A stretch of DNA of 64,000 nt from Chryseomicrobium sp. FSL W7-1435 (GTDB lineage Bacteria > Bacillota > Bacilli > Bacillales_A > Planococcaceae): positions 1,860,001-1,924,000 of the forward strand of contig NZ_CP151997.1 in NCBI RefSeq assembly GCF_038595005.1. Reading direction: 5' to 3'. A program made the position numbers and the translations under genes. This document shows, piece after piece, positions 27,629 through 36,608 of this stretch; within the stretch, counting starts at the first letter, position 1; each line of letters begins with the position of its first letter. The notes beneath the pieces were generated by a model. That model made no database searches. It worked only from the letters and a program-made list of their open reading frames with translations, and had not been told where the DNA came from.

Positions 27629-30142
27629 TCACTCCTCTACGACTTGCTTTTGAAGGGCAAATAGAATGTTCATCGCTTCTATTGGTGTTAATTCCAGTAC
27701 ATTCATCTGTTGAAGTTGTTGAATCACTACATGGGGTTCCTGAATGACTGGTTCTTGGATAGTTGAAAGTTGTTGGAAATCAAATAGTGATAATTGACGA
27801 TCTTCTTGCTCCTCATAATCCGTTAATAGTTGTTGTGCTCTCTGAATAATCACGGAAGGTAACTCCGCAAGTTCCGCCACATGAATACCGTAACTTTTAT
27901 CGGCCGCACCATCTTTCACTTTATGTTGAAAGACGACTTTTCTATCTTGTTCTGTTGCAGCGACATGCACGTTTTTAAGTCGTGCCAATTGTCCTTCAAG
28001 TTCCGTTAATTCATGGTAGTGCGTTGAGAAAAGTGTATTGGCTCCAATTTTATCATGAATATACTCCATCATCGCCTGGGCAAGACTCATTCCATCGTAC
28101 GTCGATGTTCCACGCCCAATTTCATCGAACAGCAATAAACTGTTGGCAGTGGCACCAACGATAGCATTTCGAGACTCCACCATTTCAAGCATGAACGTGC
28201 TTTGTCCACCCGCCAAATCATCGGCAGCACCGATACGTGTAAAGATCTTATCTGTAATTGGTAATCTCGCTAACTTGGCTGGAACAAATGAACCCATTTG
28301 GGCCATGATAATCGTGATTGCGATTTGACGCATATAAGTACTCTTACCAGACATATTAGGGCCCGTGATAAGCAACATATTTTGAGAATCAGTCAGCACA
28401 CAATCATTAGCAACATAATGATGATTGTTCATCATTTTCTCAACTACAGGATGCCGTCCCTCACGAATTTCCATTTGAATACCTTCTTCAAATAGTGGAC
28501 GCGTCAATTGGTAGCGATTCGCACATGTCGCAAATGCTTGAAGAACATCTAGTTCGCTAATTTTATCAGCCACTTTTTGTAAAATGGGAATGTGGGATTG
28601 AATGTTTAGTCTTAGTTCTTCAAATAGTTGTGTTTCAAGTACAAATGCTTGTTCTTGAGCATTTAGAATCAAGGTTTCTTTTTCTTTTAACTCTTCGGTT
28701 ATAAACCGCTCCGCATTGGCAAGTGTTTGTTTGCGTATATAGCGACTTTCGTCTGCTAGATGGACCATCGATTTTGTTAATTCAATATAGTATCCAAAAA
28801 TTCGGTTGTAGCCAATTTTTAAATTTTTAGCGCCAGTAATTTGACGCTCTTTTTGTTCTAATTCCGCGAGCCAGTCTTTACCATTTGTCGATAGATAGCG
28901 TAATTCATCGAGTTCATCAGAATAACCAGAGCGAATGACACCTCCATCTTTCAGTGACAGTGGGGGTGTTTCAGCGATAGCTCTCTCTAAAAGTTCACGA
29001 CATTCTACAGGATCTTCTAATGTTACTCCTAGCTGCGAAAGATATTCTGAGCTTGATTGGATTAACAACTCTCGAATCACGGGGACTTGTTGAAGTGTTC
29101 GACGCAGTTGCGCGGCATCTTTTCCAGATAAAGTGCCAAAGCTCACTTTTCCCACTAATCGTTCCATATCATAGACGCTGGTGAGAGCTTCTTTGATTTC
29201 TTCGTGGGTCATAAATTCTTCGAGTAGGGCTTCCACTCGATTTAACCGTTTTTCGATTTGCGCTTTGTGCGCTAGAGGCTGGTGAATCCATTGTTTTAAT
29301 TTTCGCGAACCCATGGCTGTTTTTGTTTCATCCAGCAACCAAACTAACGTCCCTTTTTGCTCACCTGAACGAATGGATTGAATCAATTCTAAATTGCGTT
29401 TAGATGCGCTATCGATGCTCAAAAATGCCGTATCTTCGTAATGATCAAATTGCTGCAAATGCGTCAATGTGCGTTTCTGCGTCATTCGTAAATAAGAAAC
29501 GAGTAACAAGCTGGCCTCATTTGAGAAGTTTTCCTCATGAGTAAGCAATTCATTTAAGTAAACGGATAAGTGAATATCATAGAGTTCGCTCAACTCTTCT
29601 AGTAACAATAAGTCATGTGGTTGTATTACTAATTCCTTAATATTAAGTTCTTGCGCTTTGGCAAATAACGTACGAGGGTCTGCCGACAAAGTTGTTGAAT
29701 AGGCTTGCCCCGTGGCAACGTCTAAATAAGCTAACTGAATGGGATCTGTTAGTATAGCAGCCCCTATGAAATGATTAGATGCTGATGAGATGGTTTTCCC
29801 TTCAAACAGTGTGCCAGGTGTGATCACTTGGACAACTTCCCGTTTGACGATACCTTTTGCCACTTTCGGATTCTCCACTTGTTCGCATACTGCTACACGG
29901 TAGCCTTTACTGACTAGAGTTTCGATATACCCGGCTGCTGCGTGATAAGGAACACCACACATTGGAATACGTTCTTTAGCCCCCGCATCTTTACCTGTTA
30001 ATGTGATTTCTAATAGTGAAGCTGCTCGCTTGGCATCTTCAAAAAACAACTCGTAAAAATCACCGAGACGGAAAAATAAAAACTCATTTTTATACTGCTC
30101 TTTAATTGCTAAGTATTGTTGCATCATGGGTGTATATGTCAT
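27629..30142 (-). CDS. mutS: DNA mismatch recognition protein MutS
   Basis: Recognises base mismatches and small loops. 837 residues from the ATG at 30142. The N-terminal mismatch-binding Phe-x-Glu motif is in GDFYELF. Connector, lever and clamp domains follow, then the ABC-type ATPase with Walker A TGPNMSGKSTYMRQ, signature STFMLEM, Walker B LLFDEIGRGTSTYDG and THYHEL. A TTG 24 nt further upstream is in frame, but AAGGCGG precedes the ATG. Operon with mutL; cotE lies immediately upstream, as in B. subtilis. Confidence 0.97.
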   Translation of the reverse strand: MTYTPMMQQYLAIKEQYKNEFLFFRLGDFYELFFEDAKRAASLLEITLTGKDAGAKERIPMCGVPYHAAAGYIETLVSKGYRVAVCEQVENPKVAKGIVKREVVQVITPGTLFEGKTISSASNHFIGAAILTDPIQLAYLDVATGQAYSTTLSADPRTLFAKAQELNIKELVIQPHDLLLLEELSELYDIHLSVYLNELLTHEENFSNEASLLLVSYLRMTQKRTLTHLQQFDHYEDTAFLSIDSASKRNLELIQSIRSGEQKGTLVWLLDETKTAMGSRKLKQWIHQPLAHKAQIEKRLNRVEALLEEFMTHEEIKEALTSVYDMERLVGKVSFGTLSGKDAAQLRRTLQQVPVIRELLIQSSSEYLSQLGVTLEDPVECRELLERAIAETPPLSLKDGGVIRSGYSDELDELRYLSTNGKDWLAELEQKERQITGAKNLKIGYNRIFGYYIELTKSMVHLADESRYIRKQTLANAERFITEELKEKETLILNAQEQAFVLETQLFEELRLNIQSHIPILQKVADKISELDVLQAFATCANRYQLTRPLFEEGIQMEIREGRHPVVEKMMNNHHYVANDCVLTDSQNMLLITGPNMSGKSTYMRQIAITIIMAQMGSFVPAKLARLPITDKIFTRIGAADDLAGGQSTFMLEMVESRNAIVGATANSLLLFDEIGRGTSTYDGMSLAQAMMEYIHDKIGANTLFSTHYHELTELEGQLARLKNVHVAATEQDRKVVFQHKVKDGAADKSYGIHVAELAELPSVIIQRAQQLLTDYEEQEDRQLSLFDFQQLSTIQEPVIQEPHVVIQQLQQMNVLELTPIEAMNILFALQKQVVEE

Positions 30143-30203
30143 GTGGATAACCGCCTTTGCGTTCAATCAATGTAGTGTAAGTATAGCAGACTTTTTCATG
30201 ACA

Positions 30204-30235
30204 GAAAAAAGGAACCTATCGCTAGGTTCCCTTTA
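30204..30235 (-). terminator. Terminator of cotE
   Basis: On the minus strand GGAACCTA/TAGGTTCC with loop GCGA, then TTTTTT; the cotE stop codon lies at its 5' edge. Confidence 0.9.
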
Positions 30236-30724
30236 AAAAGGTGATGAACTCTCATCATGAGAATTTTGTTCAAAATGAGAGTTTTGTTCAAATGTCTCGA
30301 CACAAATGGCGGTTTCGCCAATTACTTCAACATGTACCCAGTGCTCGGTTTCGACACACACTTTTCCGTCATCATCGATTTCCACTGTCTCACACTCTGG
30401 GTCGTCAATTGATTTTACGTACACATCTTCTCGAGAGACAGGCTTAGCATCGTAGGAAATCGGCACCAGTCCTTTGTAATGAATGGCTTCAGCATGAACC
30501 GCTGTTTTTTTAGATCCCGCGTAGGCATACCAGATGTTCACTTCAAATTGGCCAATGATTTCTACTTCCTTATTCCCTTTTTTCACCTGGTAATGATGAT
30601 TGACTATCCAACAACCTAATATGCGGTTTGGACGTTGAGGAAGAGAAACAATGGCTTTATTCTCAAGTTTTTTCTTCCCGTGTCCAATAATCGCCTTCGT
30701 GATGATATGGCGATAGTTCTTCAC
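30233..30724 (-). CDS. cotE: Outer spore coat morphogenetic protein CotE
   Basis: Organises the outer layer of the spore coat in the mother cell. The 163 residues match CotE in YRHIITKAIIGHGKKK, RILGCWIVNHHYQ, the INVWYSY-like VNIWYAYAG and VHVEVIGETAICVE, with an acidic, Ser-rich tail. The tail carries a perfect hexapeptide duplication FEQNSHFEQNSH. I chose the GTG at 30724, 5 nt after AGGAGG; an ATG at 30730 nearly abuts it. It lies directly upstream of mutS as in B. subtilis, but a TRAP transporter cassette now separates it from ricA (ymcA). Confidence 0.93.
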   Translation of the reverse strand: MKNYRHIITKAIIGHGKKKLENKAIVSLPQRPNRILGCWIVNHHYQVKKGNKEVEIIGQFEVNIWYAYAGSKKTAVHAEAIHYKGLVPISYDAKPVSREDVYVKSIDDPECETVEIDDDGKVCVETEHWVHVEVIGETAICVETFEQNSHFEQNSHDESSSPF

Positions 30725-30744
30725 ACACATGCCTCCTCTTCTTC

Positions 30745-30771
30745 ACTGTATGCAGAGAAACCAAAAAACGT
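30745..30771 (-). promoter_or_regulatory. Possible mother-cell (sigma-E/sigma-K) promoter of cotE
   Basis: On the minus strand CATACAGT (30745-30752) fits the -10 pattern CATAnnnT. The dinucleotide AC (30770-30771) lies 17 bp upstream, as in sigma-K promoters. cotE is transcribed by both factors in B. subtilis. It overlaps the upstream terminator. Confidence 0.4.
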
Positions 30772-30798
30772 GCATCTCTTATTAAGAGATGCACGTTA
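30763..30798 (-). terminator. Terminator of the TAXI transporter operon
   Basis: On the minus strand an AACGTGCATCTCTTA arm pairs with its complement over at least 14 bp, followed by TTTTTT. Confidence 0.9.
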
Positions 30799-30801
30799 AA
30801 A

Positions 30802-32817
30802 TTAAGCTGCTGCTGGTTTTTGAGTAAACTTATCTTTCGTTGTAAATTGAATCGCTAGTAAGATTACGAACAATACTAATCCAATTGTATCTGACAAACC
30901 TTCTGGATAGACTAAAAGTAATCCTGCAACTAAAGCCACAATACGCTCATACCAGAATACTTTGCGGTACCAGAACCCAATGACAGCGGCTCCAATTGCA
31001 ATCATACCTGAGATAGCTGTAAAGAGAACCCAAGCAATTTCTAAAGGTGTGGTATCAATCATCAGAAGTTGAGGTGAGAAAACAATCATATACGGAATTA
31101 TGAATGCCGCAATGGCTAGTTTAGCTGCACTGACCCCTGTTTTGATTGGGTCTCCTCCTGATACACCTGAAGCAGCAAACGCTGCAAGGGCGACGGGTGG
31201 AGTAATATCTGCCACAATACCAAAGTAGAACACGAAGAAGTGAGCAGACAAGGCAATCACTAATGGCACTGTAGCTCCTGCAGGCTCATCCATCATTAAC
31301 AATGTAATAATGGCTGGTGCAGCAATTGTTGACGTAATAACATAATTGGCGGTTGTCGGTGAACCCATACCAAGAATGATGGAAGCAATCATTGTGAAGA
31401 ACAAGGTAAGTAAGATGCTACCACCTGCTGCACTGATTAGCCCGTTCGCAAGACCGAGACCAAGCCCCGTCTTCACAACGACCCCAACAATGATACCCGC
31501 AGCTGCAGTTGCCGCAGCGACAGCAAGTGCTGTTCGTGCACCATCAACCATAGCGTCAATAATATCTTTAAAGCTTAAACGAGTTGATTTATCGATAGCG
31601 CTTAGAACGATTGCCAATACAATCCCCCAAAGGGCTGCCTGCATCGTTGGAACTCCAACAAATAGCATGATAATAATTCCTATAATAGGACCTAGTAAAT
31701 AAATCTTCTTTAAGACTTCTTTGCGGTCAGGCATTTGATCATCAGGTAAACCCTTCAGTCCTACACGCTTCGCTTCAAAGTGAGTCATAATCCATACGCC
31801 CGAGAAATAAAGAATAGCAGGAATAGTTGCTGCTTTCGCAATTTCCCAATACGTGATTCCATTACCAATAAATTCAACCATTAAGAAAGCAGCTGCCCCC
31901 ATGATAGGTGGCATGATTTGACCACCGGTTGAAGCAGCCGCCTCAACACCACCGGCAAACTCTTTGCGATAGCCAAGCTTTTTCATCATAGGAATTGTGT
32001 ACGAACCTGATGTAACAACGTTGGCTACAGAAGATCCTGAAATTGTACCTTGTAAAGCACTGGAGAAAATAGCAACTTTGGCTGGACCACCTGTCAATTT
32101 ACCAGCAAATGTTACAGCTAGATCATTGAAGTATTGACCAACGCCTGTTTTGACCAAAAATGCCCCAAACAATAAGAAAACAAAGATAAAGGTAGCCGAT
32201 ACACTTAACGGAGTACCTAAAATCCCGTCTGTTGTAAAGAACATCAGTTGAACGATACTTTCAATGGATTGTCCGCGGTGAGCTAAGAATCCAGGGAAGT
32301 ATGGCCCGAAAAATGCATACACTAAGAATACACCGGCAATAATTGTAATTGGAAGACCGACTGCACGACGAGCAGCTTCTAAAGTTAAAACAACTGCCAG
32401 TATACCAATAATGAAATCTGGGGTTTGTAAGTTACCAACTCGTAACACTAAATCATCAATAAACAATGGCCAGTAAAGTCCAACGGCTATCGAAAGTAAG
32501 GCTAATATGTAGTCATACCACGGAATCGATGGCTTATCTGCCCACTTTCTTCTAGCGGGGAATAGTAAAAAGATTAATGCTAGCGCAAATCCTAAGTGAA
32601 TCGAGCGCTGGATGTAAGCTGTATATTGTCCGTTAATAGCCGTGTACAATTGAAATAATGTAAACACTAGTAAAAAACAGTAGACAATTTTACGCATAAT
32701 ACCTTGATGGTCACGTGTGTTCGATTCCGCATCATACTTTGCTAAAATCGCTTTTTGTTCTTCTTCAGAAAGTAAATCCACATCTTGTTTTTCTGGTTTC
32801 TGTTTATTCTCTTCCAT
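30802..32817 (-). CDS. TRAP transporter, fused 4TM/12TM permease (TAXI type)
   Basis: Membrane component of a tripartite ATP-independent periplasmic-type transporter that uses ion gradients for organic acid uptake; the substrate is unknown. The 671-residue protein has a cytoplasmic N-terminus, a DctQ-like small unit (about residues 40-160) and a DctM-like large unit. The large unit carries the TRAP signatures GTISGSSVANVVTSGS, EAAASTGGQIMPPIMGAAAF and GMGSPTTANYVITS. ATG 32817 has AAGGAG 9 nt upstream and overlaps the DUF1850 gene by 14 bp. This fused architecture is typical of TAXI systems. Confidence 0.93.
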   Translation of the reverse strand: MEENKQKPEKQDVDLLSEEEQKAILAKYDAESNTRDHQGIMRKIVYCFLLVFTLFQLYTAINGQYTAYIQRSIHLGFALALIFLLFPARRKWADKPSIPWYDYILALLSIAVGLYWPLFIDDLVLRVGNLQTPDFIIGILAVVLTLEAARRAVGLPITIIAGVFLVYAFFGPYFPGFLAHRGQSIESIVQLMFFTTDGILGTPLSVSATFIFVFLLFGAFLVKTGVGQYFNDLAVTFAGKLTGGPAKVAIFSSALQGTISGSSVANVVTSGSYTIPMMKKLGYRKEFAGGVEAAASTGGQIMPPIMGAAAFLMVEFIGNGITYWEIAKAATIPAILYFSGVWIMTHFEAKRVGLKGLPDDQMPDRKEVLKKIYLLGPIIGIIIMLFVGVPTMQAALWGIVLAIVLSAIDKSTRLSFKDIIDAMVDGARTALAVAAATAAAGIIVGVVVKTGLGLGLANGLISAAGGSILLTLFFTMIASIILGMGSPTTANYVITSTIAAPAIITLLMMDEPAGATVPLVIALSAHFFVFYFGIVADITPPVALAAFAASGVSGGDPIKTGVSAAKLAIAAFIIPYMIVFSPQLLMIDTTPLEIAWVLFTAISGMIAIGAAVIGFWYRKVFWYERIVALVAGLLLVYPEGLSDTIGLVLFVILLAIQFTTKDKFTQKPAAA

Positions 32818-33319
32818 CAATCTTTTCTCCTTTCCAAACATCTGCAATTGAAAGTTTTGCTACTTCTATACGATAAGAATGCCCAGTTGGGACTTGTTGC
32901 TTCAAATCGTAGATTTTATTATCGTACCGTAATTCAAGTTTTTTGTGAATGGATGAATTATACAGTGTAAAAGAATCTGTAAATGTATCCTCTGAAGTGA
33001 GTACCCATTTACCATTGATACGCTCAAATGTTTGATTCTCTTCAGCATAGCCTGGCATACCAACAGCCAAATCTTCATAAATCATTTTGACAAACTGAAT
33101 ACGTCCGTCTTCTACTATTCTATAAAACTCGTTGACGTCTGATAAATGAATGGAATGTGTAAATGTCACTTGAAAATCTTTTACCTGTTTGACAGGAATG
33201 TAATAAAAGACTCTTTCGTTCGTTCTTGTTTCACTCAGTACTAATGCTTGTTGGGTGGGTATAAAAAAAGCCACCATAAGCAGAACTGCCGCAATCAATC
33301 CAAGTGTAGCCTGTTTCAT
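32804..33319 (-). CDS. DUF1850 protein of the TAXI-TRAP transporter
   Basis: 171-residue exported or membrane-anchored protein of unknown function. One N-terminal hydrophobic helix (about residues 5-23) precedes a beta-rich domain with the DUF1850 hallmark VTFTHSIHLSDVNEFYRI. DUF1850 genes regularly accompany TAXI-type TRAP permeases. The start is ATG 33319, 8 nt after GAAGGTG. It lies between the binding protein and the permease and is coupled to the permease by a 14-bp overlap. It may help assembly or substrate transfer at the outer membrane face; that is inference. Confidence 0.85.
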   Translation of the reverse strand: MKQATLGLIAAVLLMVAFFIPTQQALVLSETRTNERVFYYIPVKQVKDFQVTFTHSIHLSDVNEFYRIVEDGRIQFVKMIYEDLAVGMPGYAEENQTFERINGKWVLTSEDTFTDSFTLYNSSIHKKLELRYDNKIYDLKQQVPTGHSYRIEVAKLSIADVWKGEKIDGRE

Positions 33320-33397
33320 AAATCTCACACCTTCAGGAACATAAGCCCAAATCCAAAATTAGTTTTCGAGTTTCGGCTTATGACCTATTGATAAGGA

Positions 33398-33427
33398 TGA
33401 AAAAAGCAATGGCCGAAACCATTGCTC
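33398..33427 (-). terminator. Internal terminator/attenuator between binding protein and DUF1850 gene
   Basis: On the minus strand AGCAATGG/CCATTGCT with loop TTTCGG is followed by TTTTTC. Placed inside the transporter operon, it would lower permease expression relative to the binding protein. Confidence 0.8.
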
Positions 33428-33435
33428 GTCATTAC

Positions 33436-34410
33436 TTATTGCTCGTCAAAATACTTTTGTGCACCCGGGTGAATATCGATTCCGATACCATCTAAAGCAG
33501 TTTCAGCTTTGATAAATGCGCCCTTAGCATGCGTGATTTGATCTGTGTTGCCATAGATAGCAGCAGTAATTTCATACACAAGATCTTCTGGTAGTTCATT
33601 TGAAACAGCAAGCATTGCTAATACAGAAACTGTAGGAACATCTTCTGTTAATCCATAAGTACCTGAAGGAACCATATCTTCAGCGTAGTATGGATATTTC
33701 TCGATTAATTCAGCAGCTTTTTCAGCTGTAACAGGAACGATGTTTACATCAGCAACTGCATTCAATGCTTCAACAGCACCAGTTGGTGTACCTGAAGTGA
33801 TAAATGCTGCGTCAATTTGACCAGCTTGTAAGCTCTCTTGAGACTCACCGAAGTCAAGTGCCTGCGCGTCAACGTCATCCATCGTCATCCCATGGATTTC
33901 AAGAATTTGCTCAGCATTTGCATAAGTACCAGAACCTGGTGCTCCTACAGAAACCTTTTTACCACGAAGATCTTCTACAGAAGTAATCCCAGTGTTTTCA
34001 AGAGTAACAATTTGAATTGTCTCAGGATACAATGCACCGATTGCTGAGATGTCTTCAATTGCGCCATCTTCAAACATGAATGTACCTTCTGTTGCATAGA
34101 AAGCTACATCTGTTTGAACGAAAGCGATTTCTGCGTTTCCGTCTTTAAGTGCTGTCATGTTAGCAGCTGATGCTTGAGAAACTTCAGCAGTTGTTTGAAT
34201 GCCAGTTTCTTCTGTGATCAAGTTAGCAAACGTACCACCTAGCGGATAGTATGTACCTTGTGTTCCGCCAGTAACTACACTTAGGTAAGGAAAATCTTCT
34301 TTCGTTTTCTCACCTGACGATTCTCCTCCGCCATCTCCGCCTCCACATGCAGCCAACAATAATGCTGAAGCAGCGAAAGTAGTTCCTAGAAACTTAAACT
34401 TTTTGTTCAT
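33436..34410 (-). CDS. TAXI-family TRAP transporter solute-binding lipoprotein
   Basis: Extracellular substrate-binding lipoprotein of the TAXI type (TRAP-associated extracytoplasmic immunogenic protein), 324 residues. The signal peptide MNKKFKFLGTTFAASALLLAAC places the lipidated cysteine at residue 22. A Gly/Ser/Glu-rich linker and then the TAXI start VVTGGTQGTYYPLGGTFANL follow. AFVQTDVAFYA and DLRGKKVSVGAPGSGTYANA are also characteristic. The start ATG 34410 follows GGGAGG. First gene of the three-gene transporter operon inserted between ricA and cotE. The substrate (C4-dicarboxylate or glutamate-like) is not predictable. Confidence 0.93.
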   Translation of the reverse strand: MNKKFKFLGTTFAASALLLAACGGGDGGGESSGEKTKEDFPYLSVVTGGTQGTYYPLGGTFANLITEETGIQTTAEVSQASAANMTALKDGNAEIAFVQTDVAFYATEGTFMFEDGAIEDISAIGALYPETIQIVTLENTGITSVEDLRGKKVSVGAPGSGTYANAEQILEIHGMTMDDVDAQALDFGESQESLQAGQIDAAFITSGTPTGAVEALNAVADVNIVPVTAEKAAELIEKYPYYAEDMVPSGTYGLTEDVPTVSVLAMLAVSNELPEDLVYEITAAIYGNTDQITHAKGAFIKAETALDGIGIDIHPGAQKYFDEQ

Positions 34411-34440
34411 TTTGTTTCCTCCCTTTTCTCGAATAGGTTT

Positions 34441-34455
34441 TGGACCCGCTTTCAT
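34441..34455. promoter_or_regulatory. Possible CcpA cre site upstream of the TAXI operon
   Basis: On the minus strand ATGAAAGCGGGTCCA fits the minimal pattern TGNNANCGNNNNCA but lacks the usual A/T-rich right half. It lies about 30 bp before the binding-protein start. Catabolite control of organic acid uptake would make sense; evidence is weak. Confidence 0.3.
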
Positions 34456-34462
34456 TTTACCA

Positions 34463-34504
34463 TAAAAAAAAGGCAGTGTGTCGATCTAACTAAGACACAC
34501 TACC
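34463..34504 (-). terminator. Terminator after ricA
   Basis: On the minus strand GGTAGTGTGTC pairs with GACACACTGCC (one mismatch), 11-nt loop, then eight T. It closes the miaB-ricA unit before the transporter operon. Confidence 0.9.
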
Positions 34505-34517
34505 TAAGCAATTCAGA

Positions 34518-34943
34518 TTACTCAGAAGAGTTGTTTTTCTTCAGTGCTGACCCAGTCACACCTTGAAGTAAGTCGCCACCTGTTGATTCAATAATTTCAT
34601 TTGTCACTTTATTGGAGATTGAATGAGCGACTAATTGAAGGAGATTATTTACTTCTACTTGCGACTGTTTGAATTCTTGAACGATTGGAATTGCGTCAAT
34701 TTCTTCTTCGACTTTCGCAATCTTTGATTCAACCAGTTTTAGCGCCTTTTCTTTCTCAAGATGTTGGAAGTTTACAGCTTGTTTTTGTAGACTCTTTAAG
34801 CTCGCAATCTTTTCTTTCACTTTTTGGTTTGCATTGATTTGTGCTTCTGCACGTTTAAAGAAATCAACTTCTTCAGTCTGTGCAATCATAGTTGCGATTT
34901 CATGTGCCTTTGCAATGATATCTTGTTTTGTATATTGACTCAT
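34518..34943 (-). CDS. ricA: RicA (YmcA), subunit of the RNase Y-modulating Y-complex
   Basis: 141-residue helical Com_YlbF/YmcA family protein. With YlbF and YaaT it forms a complex that directs RNase Y processing and promotes competence, biofilm formation and sporulation in B. subtilis. Central coiled-coil helices (about residues 40-110) and the conserved tail [16 protein letters not shown] are visible. AGGTGG lies 7 nt before the ATG, which overlaps miaB by 4 bp. Its partner nuclease gene rny lies 6 kb away in the same cluster. Confidence 0.93.
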   Translation of the reverse strand: MSQYTKQDIIAKAHEIATMIAQTEEVDFFKRAEAQINANQKVKEKIASLKSLQKQAVNFQHLEKEKALKLVESKIAKVEEEIDAIPIVQEFKQSQVEVNNLLQLVAHSISNKVTNEIIESTGGDLLQGVTGSALKKNNSSE

Positions 34944-36478
34944 ACGAGTTCCACCTTTTCTGTGTTGGCAAGCTCAACAAACTCTCCATTGAGTGACCAT
35001 GTTTTAGCCTCTGTAATTTTAACAAGTACCAGCTTACCAATCAACTCTTTTGGACCGGTAAAGTTTACAAGCTTACTTTTCCGAGTATAGCCTGCTAGTA
35101 CTTCTGGATTTTTTTTGCTCTCACCCTCAACTAATACTTCAACAAATTCATCTTGATGTTTTAGCAGAGCTTGAGCCGAAAGTTCATTGACGACTGCATT
35201 TAAGCGATGTAATCTATCTTTCTTCACGTGCATCGGTACGTTATCTTGCATCTTAGCTGCTGGAGTTCCCTCCCGCGGTGAGTAAATATACGTATAGGCT
35301 AGTTCAAAGCCTACCTCTTGATAGAGAGACAATGTTTCTTCAAATTGCTCCTCTGTCTCATTTGGAAAACCGACGATGATATCCGTAGAAAGAGACAAAT
35401 TCGGTATACGTTCTTTCATACGACGAACTAGATCAAGATACTGTTCGCGACTGTACTTCCTCGCCATGATTTTCAGCACATCCGACGAACCTGATTGAAC
35501 GGGTAAGTGAATATGTTCCACTAAATTTCCGCCTTGCGCTAGAACATCTATCAGATGATCATCAAAATCACGTGGATGACTCGTTGTGAAGCGAATTCGT
35601 GGAATATCAATTTTGTGTAAGTCGTTCATTAAGTCCGCAAGTCTGTAATTCATATCATCAAAATCTTTGCCGTAAGCATTTACATTCTGACCGAGCAATG
35701 TAACTTCTTTGTAACCCGCTGCAGCTAGCTCACGAACTTCTTGAATAATATCCACGGGCAATCGACTACGTTCTTTTCCTCTAGTGTAAGGAACGATGCA
35801 GTATGTACAGAACTTGTCACAGCCGTACATAATGTTGACCCATGCTTTGATCTGGCCTTTCCTCTTGCGCGGAAGGTTTTCAATGATATCCCCTTCTTTA
35901 GACCAGACTTCAATGACCATTTCTTTTGAGAGATAGGCTTCATGAAGAATGTGCGGTAAGCGGTGAATGTTATGCGTGCCAAAAATCATGTCCACTTGGT
36001 CATATGTTTTTAAGATCTTTTTAACCACTGCTTCTTCTTGAGACATACACCCGCAAACACCGATTAGTATATCGGGATTTTGCCGCTTCAATTTCTTGAA
36101 ATGGCCAAGTTCACCAAAAACTTTGTTCTCAGCGTTTTCTCGAATGGCACATGTATTCAGTAATAAGACGTTTGCATCTTCTACAGTGTCAGTGGGTTGA
36201 TAACCTAAACCGAGAAATATCCCTGCCATTACTTCTGTGTCATGTTCATTCATTTGACAACCATACGTACGAATATAAAACTTTCGGTTTTGACCCATTC
36301 CTCTAAATTGTTCATCTATAACAAAATCGGAATGATAGGCAATTGTTTCTTTTCCTCGTTTTTTTGCATCTTTTAATGAGGGCGGTTGATAGACGGTTTG
36401 AAAGTACTGACTGTAATCTTTTTCTACTTTTTCGGCAGGTTTGATTTGAGAGCTGTGCAACCTTGATTCTTCATTCAT
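34940..36478 (-). CDS. miaB: tRNA-2-methylthio-N6-dimethylallyladenosine synthase MiaB
   Basis: Radical-SAM methylthiotransferase that converts i6A37 to ms2i6A37 in tRNA. 512 residues. The N-terminal UPF0004 domain has [13 protein letters not shown] with further cysteines in [12 protein letters not shown] and [10 protein letters not shown]. The radical SAM cluster motif is [17 protein letters not shown] (CxxxCxxC), and a TRAM domain is at the C-terminus. ATG 36478 has AGGGG 10 nt upstream; an upstream in-frame ATG lacks one. The N-terminal extension [20 protein letters not shown] is typical of Bacillus MiaB. Confidence 0.97.
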   Translation of the reverse strand: MNEESRLHSSQIKPAEKVEKDYSQYFQTVYQPPSLKDAKKRGKETIAYHSDFVIDEQFRGMGQNRKFYIRTYGCQMNEHDTEVMAGIFLGLGYQPTDTVEDANVLLLNTCAIRENAENKVFGELGHFKKLKRQNPDILIGVCGCMSQEEAVVKKILKTYDQVDMIFGTHNIHRLPHILHEAYLSKEMVIEVWSKEGDIIENLPRKRKGQIKAWVNIMYGCDKFCTYCIVPYTRGKERSRLPVDIIQEVRELAAAGYKEVTLLGQNVNAYGKDFDDMNYRLADLMNDLHKIDIPRIRFTTSHPRDFDDHLIDVLAQGGNLVEHIHLPVQSGSSDVLKIMARKYSREQYLDLVRRMKERIPNLSLSTDIIVGFPNETEEQFEETLSLYQEVGFELAYTYIYSPREGTPAAKMQDNVPMHVKKDRLHRLNAVVNELSAQALLKHQDEFVEVLVEGESKKNPEVLAGYTRKSKLVNFTGPKELIGKLVLVKITEAKTWSLNGEFVELANTEKVELV

Positions 36479-36574
36479 GGTTCCGCATCCCCTTTCATTC
36501 AGTTTCATCTTTCTAAGTATAGCGAAATTGGGACGCACTGCCTATACTGTTCACAGCTTTGTGCAATTCAAAAT

Positions 36575-36603
36575 CAAAAAAGCCGCCTCACAAGGAAGCG
36601 GCT
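36575..36603 (-). terminator. Terminator after korB
   Basis: On the minus strand AGCCGC/GCGGCT closes an imperfect stem-loop followed by TTTTTT. Confidence 0.8.
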
Positions 36604-36608
36604 GTAGC

